DNA of 64,000 nucleotides from JAVBSX01 sp031549565 (GTDB lineage Bacteria; Planctomycetota; Planctomycetia; Pirellulales; Thermoguttaceae). Below, in pieces: positions 40,301 to 55,300 of the stretch (within the stretch, counting starts at the first letter, position 1; each line of letters begins with the position of its first letter). The stretch lies in the NCBI GenBank assembly GCA_031549565.1, contig JAVBPO010000041.1, positions 1 to 64,000 on the forward strand, given 5' to 3'. Below the pieces are notes generated by a model. It did no database searches. It had not been told where the DNA came from and was given only the letters and a program-made list of their open reading frames with translations. Position numbers and translations under genes: made by a program.

Positions 40301-43300
40301 ACTTCACGCAGGCGACCGTGTCGCTGACAGCCGCCCTGACGAGCAGCCAGAAACTCTACATTTTCGGTGCCGACGGCAATCGGATGCTCATTGACACCGC
40401 GACGACGACGGAACAAACGATCACCGTCGGCGGCGTGGATGTGAAGTACACCGTGACAGATGGCACGTCGGTTGCGATCACCGGATTGGACAAGGACGCG
40501 GTCTACTCCTTCGTCGTGACCGACTCGAACAACCGTGGCACGACCGACAGCGACGTCGTGAAGACCGCGCCGGAAAAAGCGATTCCGACCGTCGGCGCTC
40601 AGACCGGCAAGACGTGGACCCGCTCCGGCGCAACCGACACGTTCACCTTTACGATTCCGGTAACGAAATCCGGAACCACGGACAATGCGTGGATTTGGGT
40701 CGCGAAAATGGATGCGACCGGTGAGGCCGGTTACGCCGACAAGGCGGCCGCGCTCGCCGCGTTCGTGCTGCCGGCGGAAGGCTTTGACGACACCACGACG
40801 TCGCTTGACGGCGGCAAGTGGGTCCGCGTGAACGCTTCCTTCGCCAACGGTGGTTTCGTCGTCGCCAACAGCGACGGCGGCACGTACTGGTATGGTGCCG
40901 TGGAACAAGGCGCGTTGGCGTTCTTCGCCTCGACGGACATTTCCGAAGCGACCGTCCCGACGGACAAACCCGCTGCCGAGGACGCTCGCCTGACGATGCC
41001 GACCGACGCGACGACCGACAACAGCGCGGTCGAAAACGTCGCCAAGACGATCTCCTGGACCGACGACGCCACGGCGGATGTGTACAAAGTCCGATACGGC
41101 ATGGTCGGCGAAGGCGGTGCCGTCGCCTGGGGCAACTGGTTCGACGTGACCGGAACCTCGACGGACATTACGTTTGACACCTTCGGCGTCTGGAAAGTCG
41201 AAATCGTCTCCAACACGACGGATACCGAAGCCGGTATCCTCTACGTCTCCGACACGCTCTCGATCACGATCGACGTCGCTTCCAAGGCCTCGATTCGCTC
41301 GACGGCCGTTGCGGGTGACGCAGCCGGTACGGCGAAAGTGACGTCCGATCTCGCCGTCGCGGACACGCCGTACACGCTCCTGTACCGTCTCGGTACGACG
41401 GGCGATTGGACAGCCGGCGTCTCGGTGACACCGACCGATGCGAATCTCGAAATGCTCCAAAAGGGTTTGGCGGCGGGAAGCTACCAGTTCCTCGTGGTGC
41501 CGAATTCGGAACTGCCCGAAGCCGGCGAAGATTACCAGACGAAACTGAACACGCTGGCCAATTCGCAGTCCGCGTTCTTCTCTACGGCCACGATCGTCGC
41601 GAAAGCGTACGTGATCGAGTCCGCCAAGCAGACGGCGTGGGATCAAACGAAAAATTCCGGTACGGTTACGTTGACCGCGACTCCGGACACCGTGGCCAGC
41701 GGCCAAACTTACGCCGTATTTTACCGTGTGAACGGAACGGACACTTGGGCTCCTGCCGGCTCGGCCGTCGCGAGTGACACCGGCCTTTCGGGCGATATCA
41801 GCAGCGTTCCGGAGGGAACGTACGATCTGGTTTTGCTCCTTGCCGCCGACGCTCAAGGTGCCGCGGATCTGCAAGCTCTTGCCAAGGCTCAATTTGACGC
41901 CGGACTCGGCAAGACAGTCAAGGTTGTCGCCCAGACTGCGCTCGCGATTACCGGCTTGACCACGACGCAAACCGAAGCGGGCAAGATCAGTATCACGGTC
42001 AATGCAACGACCGGCACCGAGTACAAGCTGTACTACAAAGCGCCCGGTGGAACGTGGAACACGGAGAACGCGTCCGGTTTGGTCGCCGCCGCCGATGGCA
42101 AGGTGACCTTCAATTTGGAAGGTTTGACCACCACGGGCAATTACGAGTTCCTCGTCTTCCCGTCCGATAAACTGCCCGCCGGCAACACCGACCTGGACGA
42201 CCAGGCCTATGCCGCCGGTAAGTTCATTCTCGGTGATATCGCCGCCGCTCCGAAGACCACCGCGGAAGTCACCGGTATGACTACGGAAAACGGTTGGTCC
42301 TACAAAGTCGGTTCGGCGAAAGGAAACGACGATGAGACCACGGCGTTTTACACTTGGGTCCCGGCCACGGAAGGCACGATCGTCGCTGTGCCGACCGACG
42401 CACAGGTCAAAGAACTGCTCACAAAGATTCGGACCGATTACGAGAACTTCGGCACGGCGGACGTCGCCGTCGAGGGTGGCACTTGGACCCTCGTAACGGG
42501 TGACACCGTGACCGTGAAAGCCGACGGAACGGAATCGAAGTACTATGTCGTCGCGGAAATCGTCAAGGACGCGCGGGACGATATCGACCTGGCCTCCGCT
42601 TCCGCGATCCGGACGCTGACCGCTCCGACTTTGGATGCGACGCTATTTACCGAAGAAACTCCGGACGATACGGAAATCCATCTCGCTTGGGATACCGACA
42701 TGGGTGCCGCGACCGGTATCAGGGTTCTCCAGTCTTCCGACAATGGAGCCACCTGGACGGTTGCGAGCACGAGAGATCTCGGCGCGAATGGTGGTACGGT
42801 GATCGGTTTGACCAATGGGCTTGTCTACCAGTTCCAGGTCGTTTACGTGACGACGGACGACACGTTCAACGTGACGAAACCGACCAACGATCTGACGCCG
42901 CTTGCCGCCGCTCCGATCGGTTTGAACCCGACCGCCAAGTCCGGCGACGTGAAAGCGACCGTCCAGGTCTCCTTCACCGCAGCCGAAGGGAATTACTACG
43001 TCGTCAACGTCTATGACGCCGGTGGTGTCAAGATAGGTTCCGTTTACACCAGCCGAGCCGGCCAAGGCGTGGTCATGACGGTCACGATCGACGAAACGTC
43101 GCTCGGTACCGCTTTGACGCCGGGTGCGACCTACCAGTTCGCCGTCGCCGAAGCGTTCGTCGACGAAACGACGAAACGGCAGATTTCCCAGGAAACGGCA
43201 CGCATGTCCGCCGTTGCCTTGGACGACGGCCCCGTTGTGACCGGCCCGACCGATGCCGTCGATGGCGTCAAGATCGGCGCGTCGTCCAACGTCACCTTTA

Positions 43301-46300
43301 CGGTTCCGAAATCGTATATCGACGGACTCGGTGCCGGTACGACGCTGGCCTACACGGTCGGTGGCAACGCCGCGAAAGCCGTCGGTACGTTGACCGAATC
43401 AGGTGACAATTACACGTTCGCCATCCCGGTGTCGCCGTCGCAAGTCGTGACGGGCGAGGCCGTGAACACGGTCGATGTCTCCTTCTTCGCGGCTACGGTT
43501 GCCGAAGGCGGTGCGATCACGCAGATTTCGCTCACGGGTTCCGCGTCGGTCAAGTTCACCAACGTTACCGCCGCTGACGCCCCGGCCGCCGTGAACACTT
43601 CCACCGTCGCTCAAGGGCAAGTCGGTCTTCCGTCCACCGTGACGGTTCAAATCGCGAAAGACTACATCGATCAGTTCTACGCCGATTCGAAGCTTGGTTA
43701 CACTGCGTCCGGTACGACCGCTTATGTCGACTTCACCACGAAGAAACTCGTGACCGTCGGCGAAGGGGAAGCTGCCGTCGAAATGTACGAATTCACCATT
43801 CAGGTGACGCCGCTGACCCCGAGCGACGTCGCTTCGGCCGTCGATGTGGCGTTCTTCGTCGCCAATAAGAGCCTGTCGGTCATTTCCGGCACGAAAACGG
43901 AAGCCGTGACGTTCACCGAAGTCGTGGTCGCCGCAAAGCCGGAAGTGACGATCCAGGCGGGTCAGGATGATAAATTCGCCAGCGTCGTCGCGGGCGAAAC
44001 GTACGAAATCGTCTACACCATCAGCGAAACGAACTTGGCCGAACTGCGCAGGATCGGAGTCGATACGCTTACCTGCACCGCCGGTACGGTGGTGACGAAT
44101 GTCAAATTGGCCGATCTCGTTCTCGAAGGAAACGAAGGAGCCAGGTACGCGACGTTCAAAGTCAACGTGAAGCCCGACACCCCGCCGACCCAGAAGATTA
44201 CAGTCGCGTTCGTCGGTACGAAAACCGTCGACGAAACGACGACGACCCTGACCAGTCAAGCGGAATCGGAACTGACGTTCCTCTCCGTCCTCTACGCGAA
44301 GCCGACGCTCGGAACCGTCCAGGCAACGCCGGATACCGCCGTTTCGGTCGACGTCAACTTCACGCCTCGCGCAGCCGGTACGAAATACATCGTCACGGTT
44401 TACGCGAGCAACGACGCCGGAGAAAAGGGCGACAAGATCGGCAGCACCACGCCGACGGATGTCACCACGACCGACCCGCAGAAGATCGTTGTTACCACGA
44501 TGATCGAAGGCGGTAAGACGTATTGGTTCACCGTGACCGAAGTGATCGTCACGACGGAAGTCGTCGATGAAGAGACAATCACAACCGTGACGCCGGTTTC
44601 CGGTGAATCGGAGGCCAAGTCCGCGACGCCGCTGTACGCCGCTCCGGAAATCAAAGCGACCGCTCCGACCGCGAACGTCGCCGAATCGGTCAATGTTACG
44701 ATCGCCGCGACCGCCGGGAAGATGTACCGGATCACGGCTTACAACGGTGCCACGGCTGTCGGCACGTTCGACACCACGGCCGCCCCGACGACCGGTGATT
44801 GGGTCGTTCCGGTCAGCACCGTCAAGACGGGCGAAGAGACAACCGCGACCTTGGCCGCAGGAACGTTTTACACGTTCACCTTGGTTGAAATCGACGCGAG
44901 CGGCAATGTCGCTTCCGTTGTTTCCGAACAATCGTCGCCTGGCGTCATGACGCTCGACAAGGCACCGACGCGTACCGGTGTGACGACTCCGGAAGTCTGG
45001 ATCGACACGCCCGGCGTCGTGATCAACTGGACCGAACGGACGGGATACGACTACAAACTGTACTACACCGCCGACGGCGGCCCGGAAGTCGAGTTCACGG
45101 CTACGGACACGCTGCATAAGGACGTCGTGTTCACTCGCGTGCCGGGTGGTGCCAATACCGTGACGTTCACGGCACCGGCCGACGCGTACAAAATCAAGTA
45201 CTACGTCAAAGCGACGGACACGACCGCAGCGGGACTGGACTTCCAGTCGGCGCCGGTCCTGGTCTCCTACGTCAAGGAGCTGGCCGCACCGACCATGAGC
45301 GGCCAAGCCGTGACGTGGGACAACGTCCAGAGCAAGTACGTCGTCACGCCGACCGTGGCTTACGACCCGAACACGCTGGCCGACAACCTCAAAAATTCCG
45401 CGTGGAGATGGACGCCGACGACGGAAGGCACCGCTCCGGCGGATGCCGATTACACAGCTTTGAAAACCGGAATCGTCGATCTGCTCGGCGAACTGCCGGA
45501 AACTGTTGCGGGAACGAACGGCACTTGGACCCTGCTCGCCAGTTGCGACGGCGACAATTTGACCTTCGCTTCGGACACTTGGGGTGATAAGATCACTTAC
45601 GTCGTTGCTTCGGGCCGCGATTCGACAGCGCATAATCCGGAAGTCCAGCTCTCACTGGTCGGTGACCCGGCCGCGACGGGAACGTTGACCGCCGACATCG
45701 GTGCCAATCCGATGGCGACGGCGACCGTGTCGAGTCCGACCGATGCCGATACAGATTACGATGTCACCAACGACGCGTGGAAGTACACTTTCGGTTTGAC
45801 GAACAATACCGGTACGGATACGGCCACGACGATTTACCGTTACACGGGAACCGTTCCGTTTGCCGACGCGCTGGCGGCTTTGAAAGCAGATCCGACGAAC
45901 CTGACGGATTGGGTCGCCCTCGAAGGCACCACCGATTACGTTAAAGCGAACACGGCGGCAAATTACGCCGTGATCAAGAAGGTCGGTACAGAGGATAGCG
46001 GTTACCAGTATTACGTGACGAAGGAAGCCGTGGCGATTACCATGTCGCCCGCCCAGCCGGACGGTTCGACCAAGGCCCCGGAAATTCAAATCGCGCAATA
46101 CATTGCCGAAGCGAACAGTACGGTAACCTTCCGCTGGATTTTGGGTGACGGCAAATACGACGTCGATTCCTACGTGATCGAGTATGCGTTCTCTGCAACG
46201 GATCCGACGGACGCGACGACTTGGTACGCTGCGACGAGAAGCTTGGATGTCGACAAAGTCAACATGACCGCGACCTTCGGTCTCGTTCAAGGGGTTGATC

Positions 46301-49300
46301 CGGGATTCACCGGGACCGTTGCCAGCTTGAACAATCTCTGGGTTCGGGTGACGGCGAAACGGGCGGACAGCGTTAAAATGACGGCGACCTCCTCGTCCGG
46401 CGTTTTCCACGCAGTCGCCGGAGCCGGTCCGGAAATGATCGTCGATTCGCAAGTTCTCCAGATCACCGACGATGCGAGCACCGAAAAGAACGGTGCACTG
46501 ACCGTGAAATATGACGTCATTCCGCTCCATCCGGAAAACGGCGCAAATCAGTACAACCAACTCTGGATCTATACGGGAACCAATACGGATGAAGCTGCGG
46601 TGTTGGCCGCATTCAACCCGTTAGTCCCGTCGTCGGACTGGAGAGTGTTGGCGAACAGTATTGCGGCAGAAGCCGGTGTCGTGACGGACGCGGCGACTGG
46701 TATTTCGATCCGAAAGAGCGGGACGACCTGGACCTTGACGGTTCCCGCCAACCGCACGGGAGATGAATTCAAGTTGATTGCTGTGGAAAGGTGGGGGGCG
46801 AACAGTAGTGCTCCTTCGTCCAAGACGGAACTGACCCACATCAACGTGAATGACGCCATGTACACCTGGACGGATGCCAGGCCGGCCGGTCTCCAGGCGA
46901 CAAGCGTCGTCGGGAAAACGGTCGGTCTTTCCTGGACCGCCGGGACCGCGACCGACATCGCCGGTTACAGGATCGAGTACAGCACCGACGGCACCGATTG
47001 GACGTCCATTTACGTCGACGGCACGACGACCTCGTACTCGTTCGCCGGAGAAGCCGGAAAAACGTACCAGTTCAGGGTTTCCGCAACCAAGACGACGACC
47101 GGATTGCAGCACGATAACACGATTGTTTCCGTCGCTTCGGATCCGGTCGCTGGTGTCATGACCGCTCCGGACGACCAGGGCAACCTTTCCGTTCCAATGG
47201 CGGATCTCGGTATGGTCCAGTACAATCGAGCCGGTACCGAAGTGGCGTTGACCTACGACAAGGCCGACACCGCGAAGAGCTACGTCGTCTACACGTACTC
47301 CAACGGAGCGTGGAGCACGACCGGTACCTCGGTTTCCGGCGCCGACCTGAAAGCCGGCAAGGCGATTACCGGCGCGGCAGCCGGCACGTTCGAATTCCTC
47401 GTCTATGAAGCCGGTCGGTTCGCCGAAGGCACGGCTCCCGGCGCGATCCTCGCCCAGCTTACCGCAGACGCCGCCGAGGGTGTCGCCAACGTCAAGACGA
47501 TCGCTTTGGCCAACAATTCCGCCGCGCAAACCGCGCTGAAGACCGTTTCGGTCACGACCGGTTTGGCGGCCGACACTGACGTGTTCGTTTACATCAAGTA
47601 CGCCGACGGTTGGAAGCAATTCGGTGATTCCACGGTGAAAGTCGACGCCAACGGCAAAGTCGCCGTGACCGGTCTGGAAGTGGGAACGTACGAATTCCTC
47701 GTCGCTCAGGAAGACATCAGTACGAAGATCGATTCGCTGAAGCACCTCGCCGCGGTTTGCCCGGTGATCAGCTTCACGGCCGGTATGACGCCGACCGCGA
47801 CTTGGGCTGAAGGCGGCATCTTCGTCGCCATGCCGGAGACCTTCCAGGTCGACGTTCCCGCGAACGTCTGGATCCGGACCGGCCAGTTCGGTTCCTGGAC
47901 GAGGGTCGAATCGTACGACAACTTCGTCGAATTGAACAAGGGAACCTTGGTCACGGGAACGTTCACCGCCAATGAAGACTACTACGTGCTCGTCGTCGCG
48001 GGGGATGCGAATCCCGCCGACGCCGGTGGCACCCCGACGCTCGTCAAGGGAAGCGAGTTCACGATTCCGGTGTCGCTCAGCGGCAACGAATTTGAAGTCG
48101 CCGCAGGACAGAAAGTCGACTTCACGATGACGCTCAAGAAGGTCGATCTGGACAAACTCTACGCTTCGGGCGTACGGTCCTTGACGATCTCGGACAACTC
48201 CGCCGGTTCGACGAGTCAGCTCACATTGGCTGCATACCAGCAGACGATCACGCTGCTCCCGCCGAGCGAATCGAAGGACATCGTTCTCGACCTGTCGGTC
48301 GCGGCTTCGGCCAACGCCACCGCTTCGGACAACTATAAGTACGAGTTCAGCGTGGTCGGTACGTTCAAGGACGGCACGATCAAAACGATCGGTGTTGCCA
48401 TCGGCAGCGTCGAGGTGAAACTCGCGGCCCTTGATCCCGCCGTCGCCTCCGCAATCACGGACGAAACGGCGACGCTGACCATCCCGGTCAAGCCGATCGA
48501 AGGCCAGAACGCGACGCTCTATCTCAAGGGTGCCAATGACACCTGGACGCAGGTCACCGCGACAAGCGAAGGCGTGAAAACGACCTACGCCGACGGCGTC
48601 TTCAGCGTGACCGGCATGACGCCCAGCACGACCTACGTGTTCGCCTACGCGGTGTACAACGGTGACACCGCACCGGCGAAACCGAATTCGGAGGAAACGT
48701 CCGTAACGACCAAAGCGGCCGCGACCGCTCCGACGGCTCCGACCGACGTCGTCGTTTCCGGAACGCCGACTGCGACCTCGATCGTCATTACCTGGACCGC
48801 TCCGACGAGCTTTGGCACGGATTCCGAAGGTGTCGCCGCGACGCTCAAGAATTACACGGTCCAATACACGACCGACGATCCGACTTCGGACACGGCGGTT
48901 TGGACCCCGTTCACGACCACCGATCCGATTACCGAAACGACGGCGACCGTGACCGGTTTGACGCCGCACACGACGTACTATTTCCGTGTCACCGCAACGA
49001 ACTCGGTCGACAAGACGAGTCCCGCTTCCTCGGCTTCCGCCGCGATTGCCACACCGCTCCAAGCGGCGGTAATCAACTCGGTCAGCGGACCGGCTTGGGC
49101 CAACGACAGCGCCGTTGCGTGGACCTTCGAGGTCGCATTGGTCGACGGCGTCGGTGCCGTGCCGGAAAACGTGACCAATGTCGTGTACGTTTACGAAGGA
49201 GAGACGATTCCGTCGGTCGACGGTGAAGGCACTATCGCCGATCTGATCGCGGCCGTCAAAGCCGGAGAGGAAACTCCGCTCCCGAACGGTTGGACCGCAC

Positions 49301-52300
49301 TGGAAGGAACAACCTATTCACGGCTCTCCGATACCGCGATCACGGCTTGGTTCGTCTGCTTGACGGCCGAAGGCGAGGACATCATCGCGAGCAATTCCGA
49401 CAAGAGCGTGACGGTTCCCGCCGCGACGGACAGCAAACTGGCCGGCGCGACCGGACCGGGCAGCGGGCAGATTTCACTCACTTGGGATAACACCGCCGCC
49501 GAAACATCGGACGTGTACTTCCTCATGCTGGTCGACTCGGCTTGGGAAAAGGTCGATCCGGCGAATGTGTCGGTTACGGGTAACACCGCCGTGATCAGCG
49601 GTCTTGCCGACGGAACGAACTACCAGTTCCGCGTTGTCCTCAAATCGGGCGCAACTGCCGAAGAAGCAACTTGGTCCGTCTCGACGCCCAACGCCGCCGC
49701 GACCGCCGCAACCGCGGGCGTGGCCGTTGTGACACCGGGTACGCCCGACTGGATTGGCGGTTCGACGAATAAGTACGATTATTCCGTTTCCATAACGGCC
49801 GGCAGCGGTCTGACCGATGCGACCGATACGCTGTATCTGTACGTCGGCGAAGATACACCCACTCTCGCGAGTCTGCTCGCCGGTGGTGCCGATTGGCAAG
49901 AGGTGACACTGACCGAAGGTAAAGCGAACTTCCAGCTCACTCCTGGTGCCAGTGCGACGTACGGCGTGGTGTCGGAAAGCGGAACCGTGAAAATCGGTTC
50001 GTTGACCACCCAAACTGCGTCCGCCCTGACCGCGGCGCCGGAACGCACCGCCCCGACCGGCGACTTGGTTCCGACCGGCGCCAGTGTCACTTTGTCGACC
50101 GACGTGTTGGAGGATTACGATGCGTACATCGTCGAGGTCTACGACGGCACGGCTTGGAGCAAACTCGGTGACGCCGTGATTGCCGAGGGCAAAGCGACTT
50201 ACACCTTTACCGGTCCGAGTGAAGAAGGAACGGTCCAGTACCGTATGGTCGGAACGAAAGCCGGAACATCGACCCGGGTTTCCGAGCCGCTCGAAGTGGA
50301 ATACATCGCGCCAATCGAAGCCCCGACGCTCGCCGTCGAGTCCTCGGAGTGGAGCAACGTCGATGACGCGTATGACATCGAACTGGCCGTGAGTACTCCA
50401 GTGGAAGGTGTCGTCAACACGATTTGGCAATTCACCGGTGCCGAGCCGATGGCGCAAGCCGACTTGGACGCTTTGAGCGCGGGTCTCGTGGCGGATGCGG
50501 AAGCGGAGACGATCGGGAACTGGACGAAAGTCAGCGCTTCGGAGAAAGTTGCCGCCACGACCGCTGAACAGACTATTTCTTACGTCGCCGCGTCGTACAA
50601 AGCGGAATCGAAGGAAGTCATTCTCAGCGCCGCGGATCCCTCCGAAGCGACCACGGTCACGCTCGCCGCCGACCAACGACCGGTGATTACCGTGACAAGT
50701 CCGAGCTCGCCGGACGTTTACAGCCCGGAAAACGGTTGGCCGTATTCCTTCGCTTTGACGCCGTCCGCCACCTCGAAGCTGTACCGCTATAACGGTACCG
50801 ATTACGCCACCGATCTGGCCGCCCTGAAAGTGGAGTTGGACAAGGAAACGCCCACGATTGCCGCCGTTTGGGTGGTCATGGATCAATCCCCGCTTGCCTA
50901 CAACATCAAGCCGGGCGTGACGGTGAATTTCGTCGCGATCAACACGCCGGAAGGTGGGGGAAGCTATCTGAAAGTCGAGGCCCCGATCACGGCTCCGGCC
51001 GCTCCGGATACGGCTGTGGCCCCGACCGACCTCAAGGCGACCTTTACGATTGATACCGTTGAAAGTACCACCACGGCTTCCATCAAGGCTTCCTGGACGA
51101 TCGCCGCGCCGGGAGCCGGCCAGATTGCTCCGACCGGTTTCATTGTGGAATACGTCTTCAGCGACACGGAACCGAACGCCCAAACCGTGTGGAATCGCGC
51201 GCCGAACGATGCCGTCATCAATGTCGCGAATAAAACGGCGACCTTTAAAGCCACGGTTCCGTCGGGCGTCAAGAAACTTTGGATCAAGGTCACCTCGACC
51301 GCCGGTGATACGAATATCGATTCCGCTCCGGTTTCCATCGAAGCAGTCGGACTGCCGGGCGTCGAGTTTGGCACCACGCCGACCTTCACATTCACGGCGG
51401 AAAACACCGGTACGTTCAGCTCGAAATTCACCGCGAAGCCGTTTAACGGCGGCACGACCCAAGCGTACCAGTACCTCGGCGACGGGACCAATTATACCGC
51501 GGACCTCGAAAATCTTGTCGACTTTATCGAAGGTGGCGGGGAACTGGACGCTGAGATTTGGAAACTCACTCCGCCTCAAACGGAAGGTTCCAACACGTAC
51601 GATTTCAGCTACGGCTTCACGGCAGCCGGCGCTTCGGCGACGTTCGTCGTCGTGGAAACGAGCGGTGCCACGGGTTCGGAAAAGTACGACTACTCCGAAC
51701 GAGCGACCTTCGGAATAAACGCCGCTCTGGTCACTCTTGCGAACCAAAATAAGCCGACCACTCCGGCTCCCGTGGTTGATCCCACGACCGGCGTCGTCGG
51801 GCGCACCGTGACCGCGACTTGGGCGGGCACGAGTGACGAGGACGACTTCACGATTACCGTAACCAAAGGGACGACTCCCGTCGATGTGACGCCGACGTTG
51901 ACCTTTGCCAATGGGACTTGGACCGGCGTGTTCGTGATGCCGGAAAGCGAAGCGGAATACACGATCAAAGTCGTCCAGTATTTGGTCGTTCCCACGGCCC
52001 TTGAAGGGGTTCCGTACAGTGTCAGACTCGAATCGATCCCCGGTACCGTTACCGTAACAACGAAAACGCTGCCGGCCGGAAAACCGGTTTTGAGCATCGC
52101 GAAGTCCGACGACGATGGTAAATACACGATTACCACGGATCCGGGCGTCGAGGACGAGCCGACGTCGCTGTATGTGTACAGCAACAACGGAAACGCTCCG
52201 TCGCAAACGGAAATCGATGACTTGGTTGCCGCACTGAAAACCGGTGACGATCCTGCGGACACTTGGACCCTCGTGCCGGGCGGCGGTACGGCCGTCGACG

Positions 52301-55300
52301 TGACACCGGACGACACGGCCGTGTACTACGTCGCCGTCGAGTTCGTCAAGGACGCAACTGTCGGCAAGGACGATCCGACCGCCTCCGATCCGCTGAGAAT
52401 CGCCAAACTCGTCGTTGCGGGCAAGCCGACCGCCAAGGCGACGCTCCAGGCTGTGGGCGATACGTTGACGTACAACGTCGAAGTGACGTTCGCCGCCGGC
52501 CAAGGCGTTTCGCCGACCGATACGCTGTATTACTATGACGACGCCGCTGGAATTCCCGGTGGTACTGACATCACCGTCGTCAACTCCGTCGCTTGGGCGC
52601 AAGATCAGATCGCCAAAGGTAACGACATTACCAATACGACGACATTCCCCACGACCAAATGGAAATCGCGTGCCAAGAACGGCGAAGGCAAGTACATCCT
52701 TGCGGAAACGACCACGACCGCCGCCGTAACTTGCACGTTCCTCGTCGGCACGAAGGATCTATCCGGCGTCACGCTCGCTTCGACGGCGTCGGACTCCTTT
52801 GTCATCCCGACGTATAACGACGCAAACAAGCCGAGCGTCGCTTCGACCGGTGACGGAACCGCGACGCTCGCTTGGACCGACTTGACCGGCTACACCGCCA
52901 AAGTGTGGCAGAAACTCAAAGGCGAATCGACCTGGACCGCGTCGACGGTGAATGCCGCCAACACGAAAATCGTGACCGGCTTGACACCGGGCTCGACCTA
53001 TCAGTTCCGGATCGAATGGATCAAGGCGGACACCGCGACAGTTGTGACCGTGGCGACCCCGGAAGTCACGATCGGCGTGGTCAGCGGTATCACCGCGGCT
53101 CCCGTGAGCGTGGCCGGAGCGTTCTACCAATCGAAGGTGACGTTCACCGCTCCGAGCGGCGGCACCACGAAGTTGTACGCTTACCAAGGCGGTGCGACTC
53201 CGCCGACGTCGACTCCGGCGACCGAACCGACGCTTTGGAAAGAAGTGACCAAGACCGGTGACGACTACCTCTACACGACGTTCTCGGAAGACGGAACCAA
53301 CGCGTGGTTCATTTGCGAAACGATCTACACGGACGGCACGAATTACTCCGACGTCAGCGCGACGGCGCTGGTGATTCCGGCCGGGGATCGGACCTTGGCG
53401 GCGGATCCCGTCCCCGGAAGCGGCAATGTCGCCATTACGTGGACATCCGCTGCGGGTGCCACCGCAGAAGTGGCCTGGATCGGCATTCCCAACGCCGCAG
53501 GCGGCACGGACTGGAGACCCGCGACGGCTCAAGAGCAGGCCGCCGGTATCACGGGCACGGCGACGTTTACCGGCCTGAAGAACGGAGTGACCTACCAATT
53601 CCGCGTCGTCTCGACCACGGCGACCGGCCAGTCGATTTCCCAAACGCTTTCCAAGACGCTGCCGTTGAGCACGCTCACGGGAACGGTGACGTTGACCGGA
53701 GACACCGCGGCCGCTTTGAAACTCAACGGAACGCTTACCGGCGTCAAGGCGAACGAAGAGTACCGTGTCACCGTCAAGGGTGGTGCGGCCGATATCGTCG
53801 GCACCGTCAAAGCCGCGGCGGACGGAACCTTGTCGTTCACGATCTCCGGCGCCGATGCAAGCGATACGAATATCAAAGCGACGCTGGTCGCCGATACGGC
53901 CTACACGGTCACCCTTGAATTGTTGGATAGCCAGGGACGACCGAGTTCGTCTCCCACCGCGCCTTCCGCTTCCGCCAAGGTTCTCAATCCCGCCCCGACG
54001 AATCTGGTCGCGACCAAAGGGACCAAGGCGATTGACGTCAGCTTCGACGCGACTGTCGGGGCCACTTACGTCATCTACATTTTCAATGGAGCCGGTACCG
54101 GTACCTTGGGTTCGGTTTTGTACACCGCGACATCGACCAAAGCGGAAGTCAAAATCGATTCGTACAAAAATAGCCTCGGCGAGACCGTCTTTCTGAAGGA
54201 TGACGAGACAGTCCAGCTCAACGTGACCCAAGTGAACGCCGGTAATATCCATATTTCGTTGACGACGACGCCCAATAAGGTCGTGACGACGTACCTCGCG
54301 ACGCCGGGGAACTTCAAAGCCGCCGATTTGGCGCTGAAAGACTGGAACGTCGGCGGTTCAGGCAAATACGACGTGACCCTGACTTGGGACGCGGCCGATA
54401 AAGCCGCCTCCTACACGATCGAGTATGCCACGACAGCGGCTCCCAATACCTGGGTGGTCGTTCAAGCAGGTGTCGAGGAAACAAGTTTGGTTGTCCAGCA
54501 GGACAAGAGCGTCACGCTCAAATACCGCGTCACGGCAGTCAGCGCGACTAATACGTCCGCTGCGAGCGAAATCTCCGTAACGACGCCGGTTGCCCCGCAA
54601 CAGGTGAAAGCGGTTGCGCTCAACAACGCGACGTGGGATTTTTCCGGTATCGTGACGATCGGTTGGACACTCGGCGCCGGCGACATTGATCCGGGCTCTT
54701 ACCAAGTGCAATATCTGTTCAGTGAGACGGAACCTACGTCAGAGACGACGGGTTGGAATACCGTTATGACAGAGGGGCAAAATCCGGTACCGGTGACGAT
54801 TCCGAATACGGCGTTATCGGGCCAAGTCAAAATCGTGCGGGGCAGCCAAGAAGGCGATCTCTATGTTCGCGTCGTTGCCAAACCGGCTGCCGCGACGGAC
54901 ATCGAGTCGACTTCCGGCCATCGGATGACGAACGGAGTTCCGTACGTCCGGCAGGACGGAAACGCCGCGGTCGTCTGGACGTTCGACACCGAGACTTCCG
55001 GGAAGTATGCGTCCACGCTGGAAGCGGCGCCGTTCGCCGAGGGCAACACGGTACGGGTATTCCAGTACACTCCGGCTTCGACCAGCACGAATACCTACGC
55101 TCAGGATCTCGCGGCTTTGCAGGCGTATATCGCCACTCCCACCGAGGGGGGGCCCGCTAATTGGACTCCGATCGGTTTGGATCAGTACAACAAAGCGGAT
55201 TTCAGCTTCAAATTCGATGAGGACAATGGCGGCAGCGCCAGTTTTATTTCCGTGGAAACGGTCGTGAAAGAGGGTAATACGAGCTACGTCTACTCCGACT

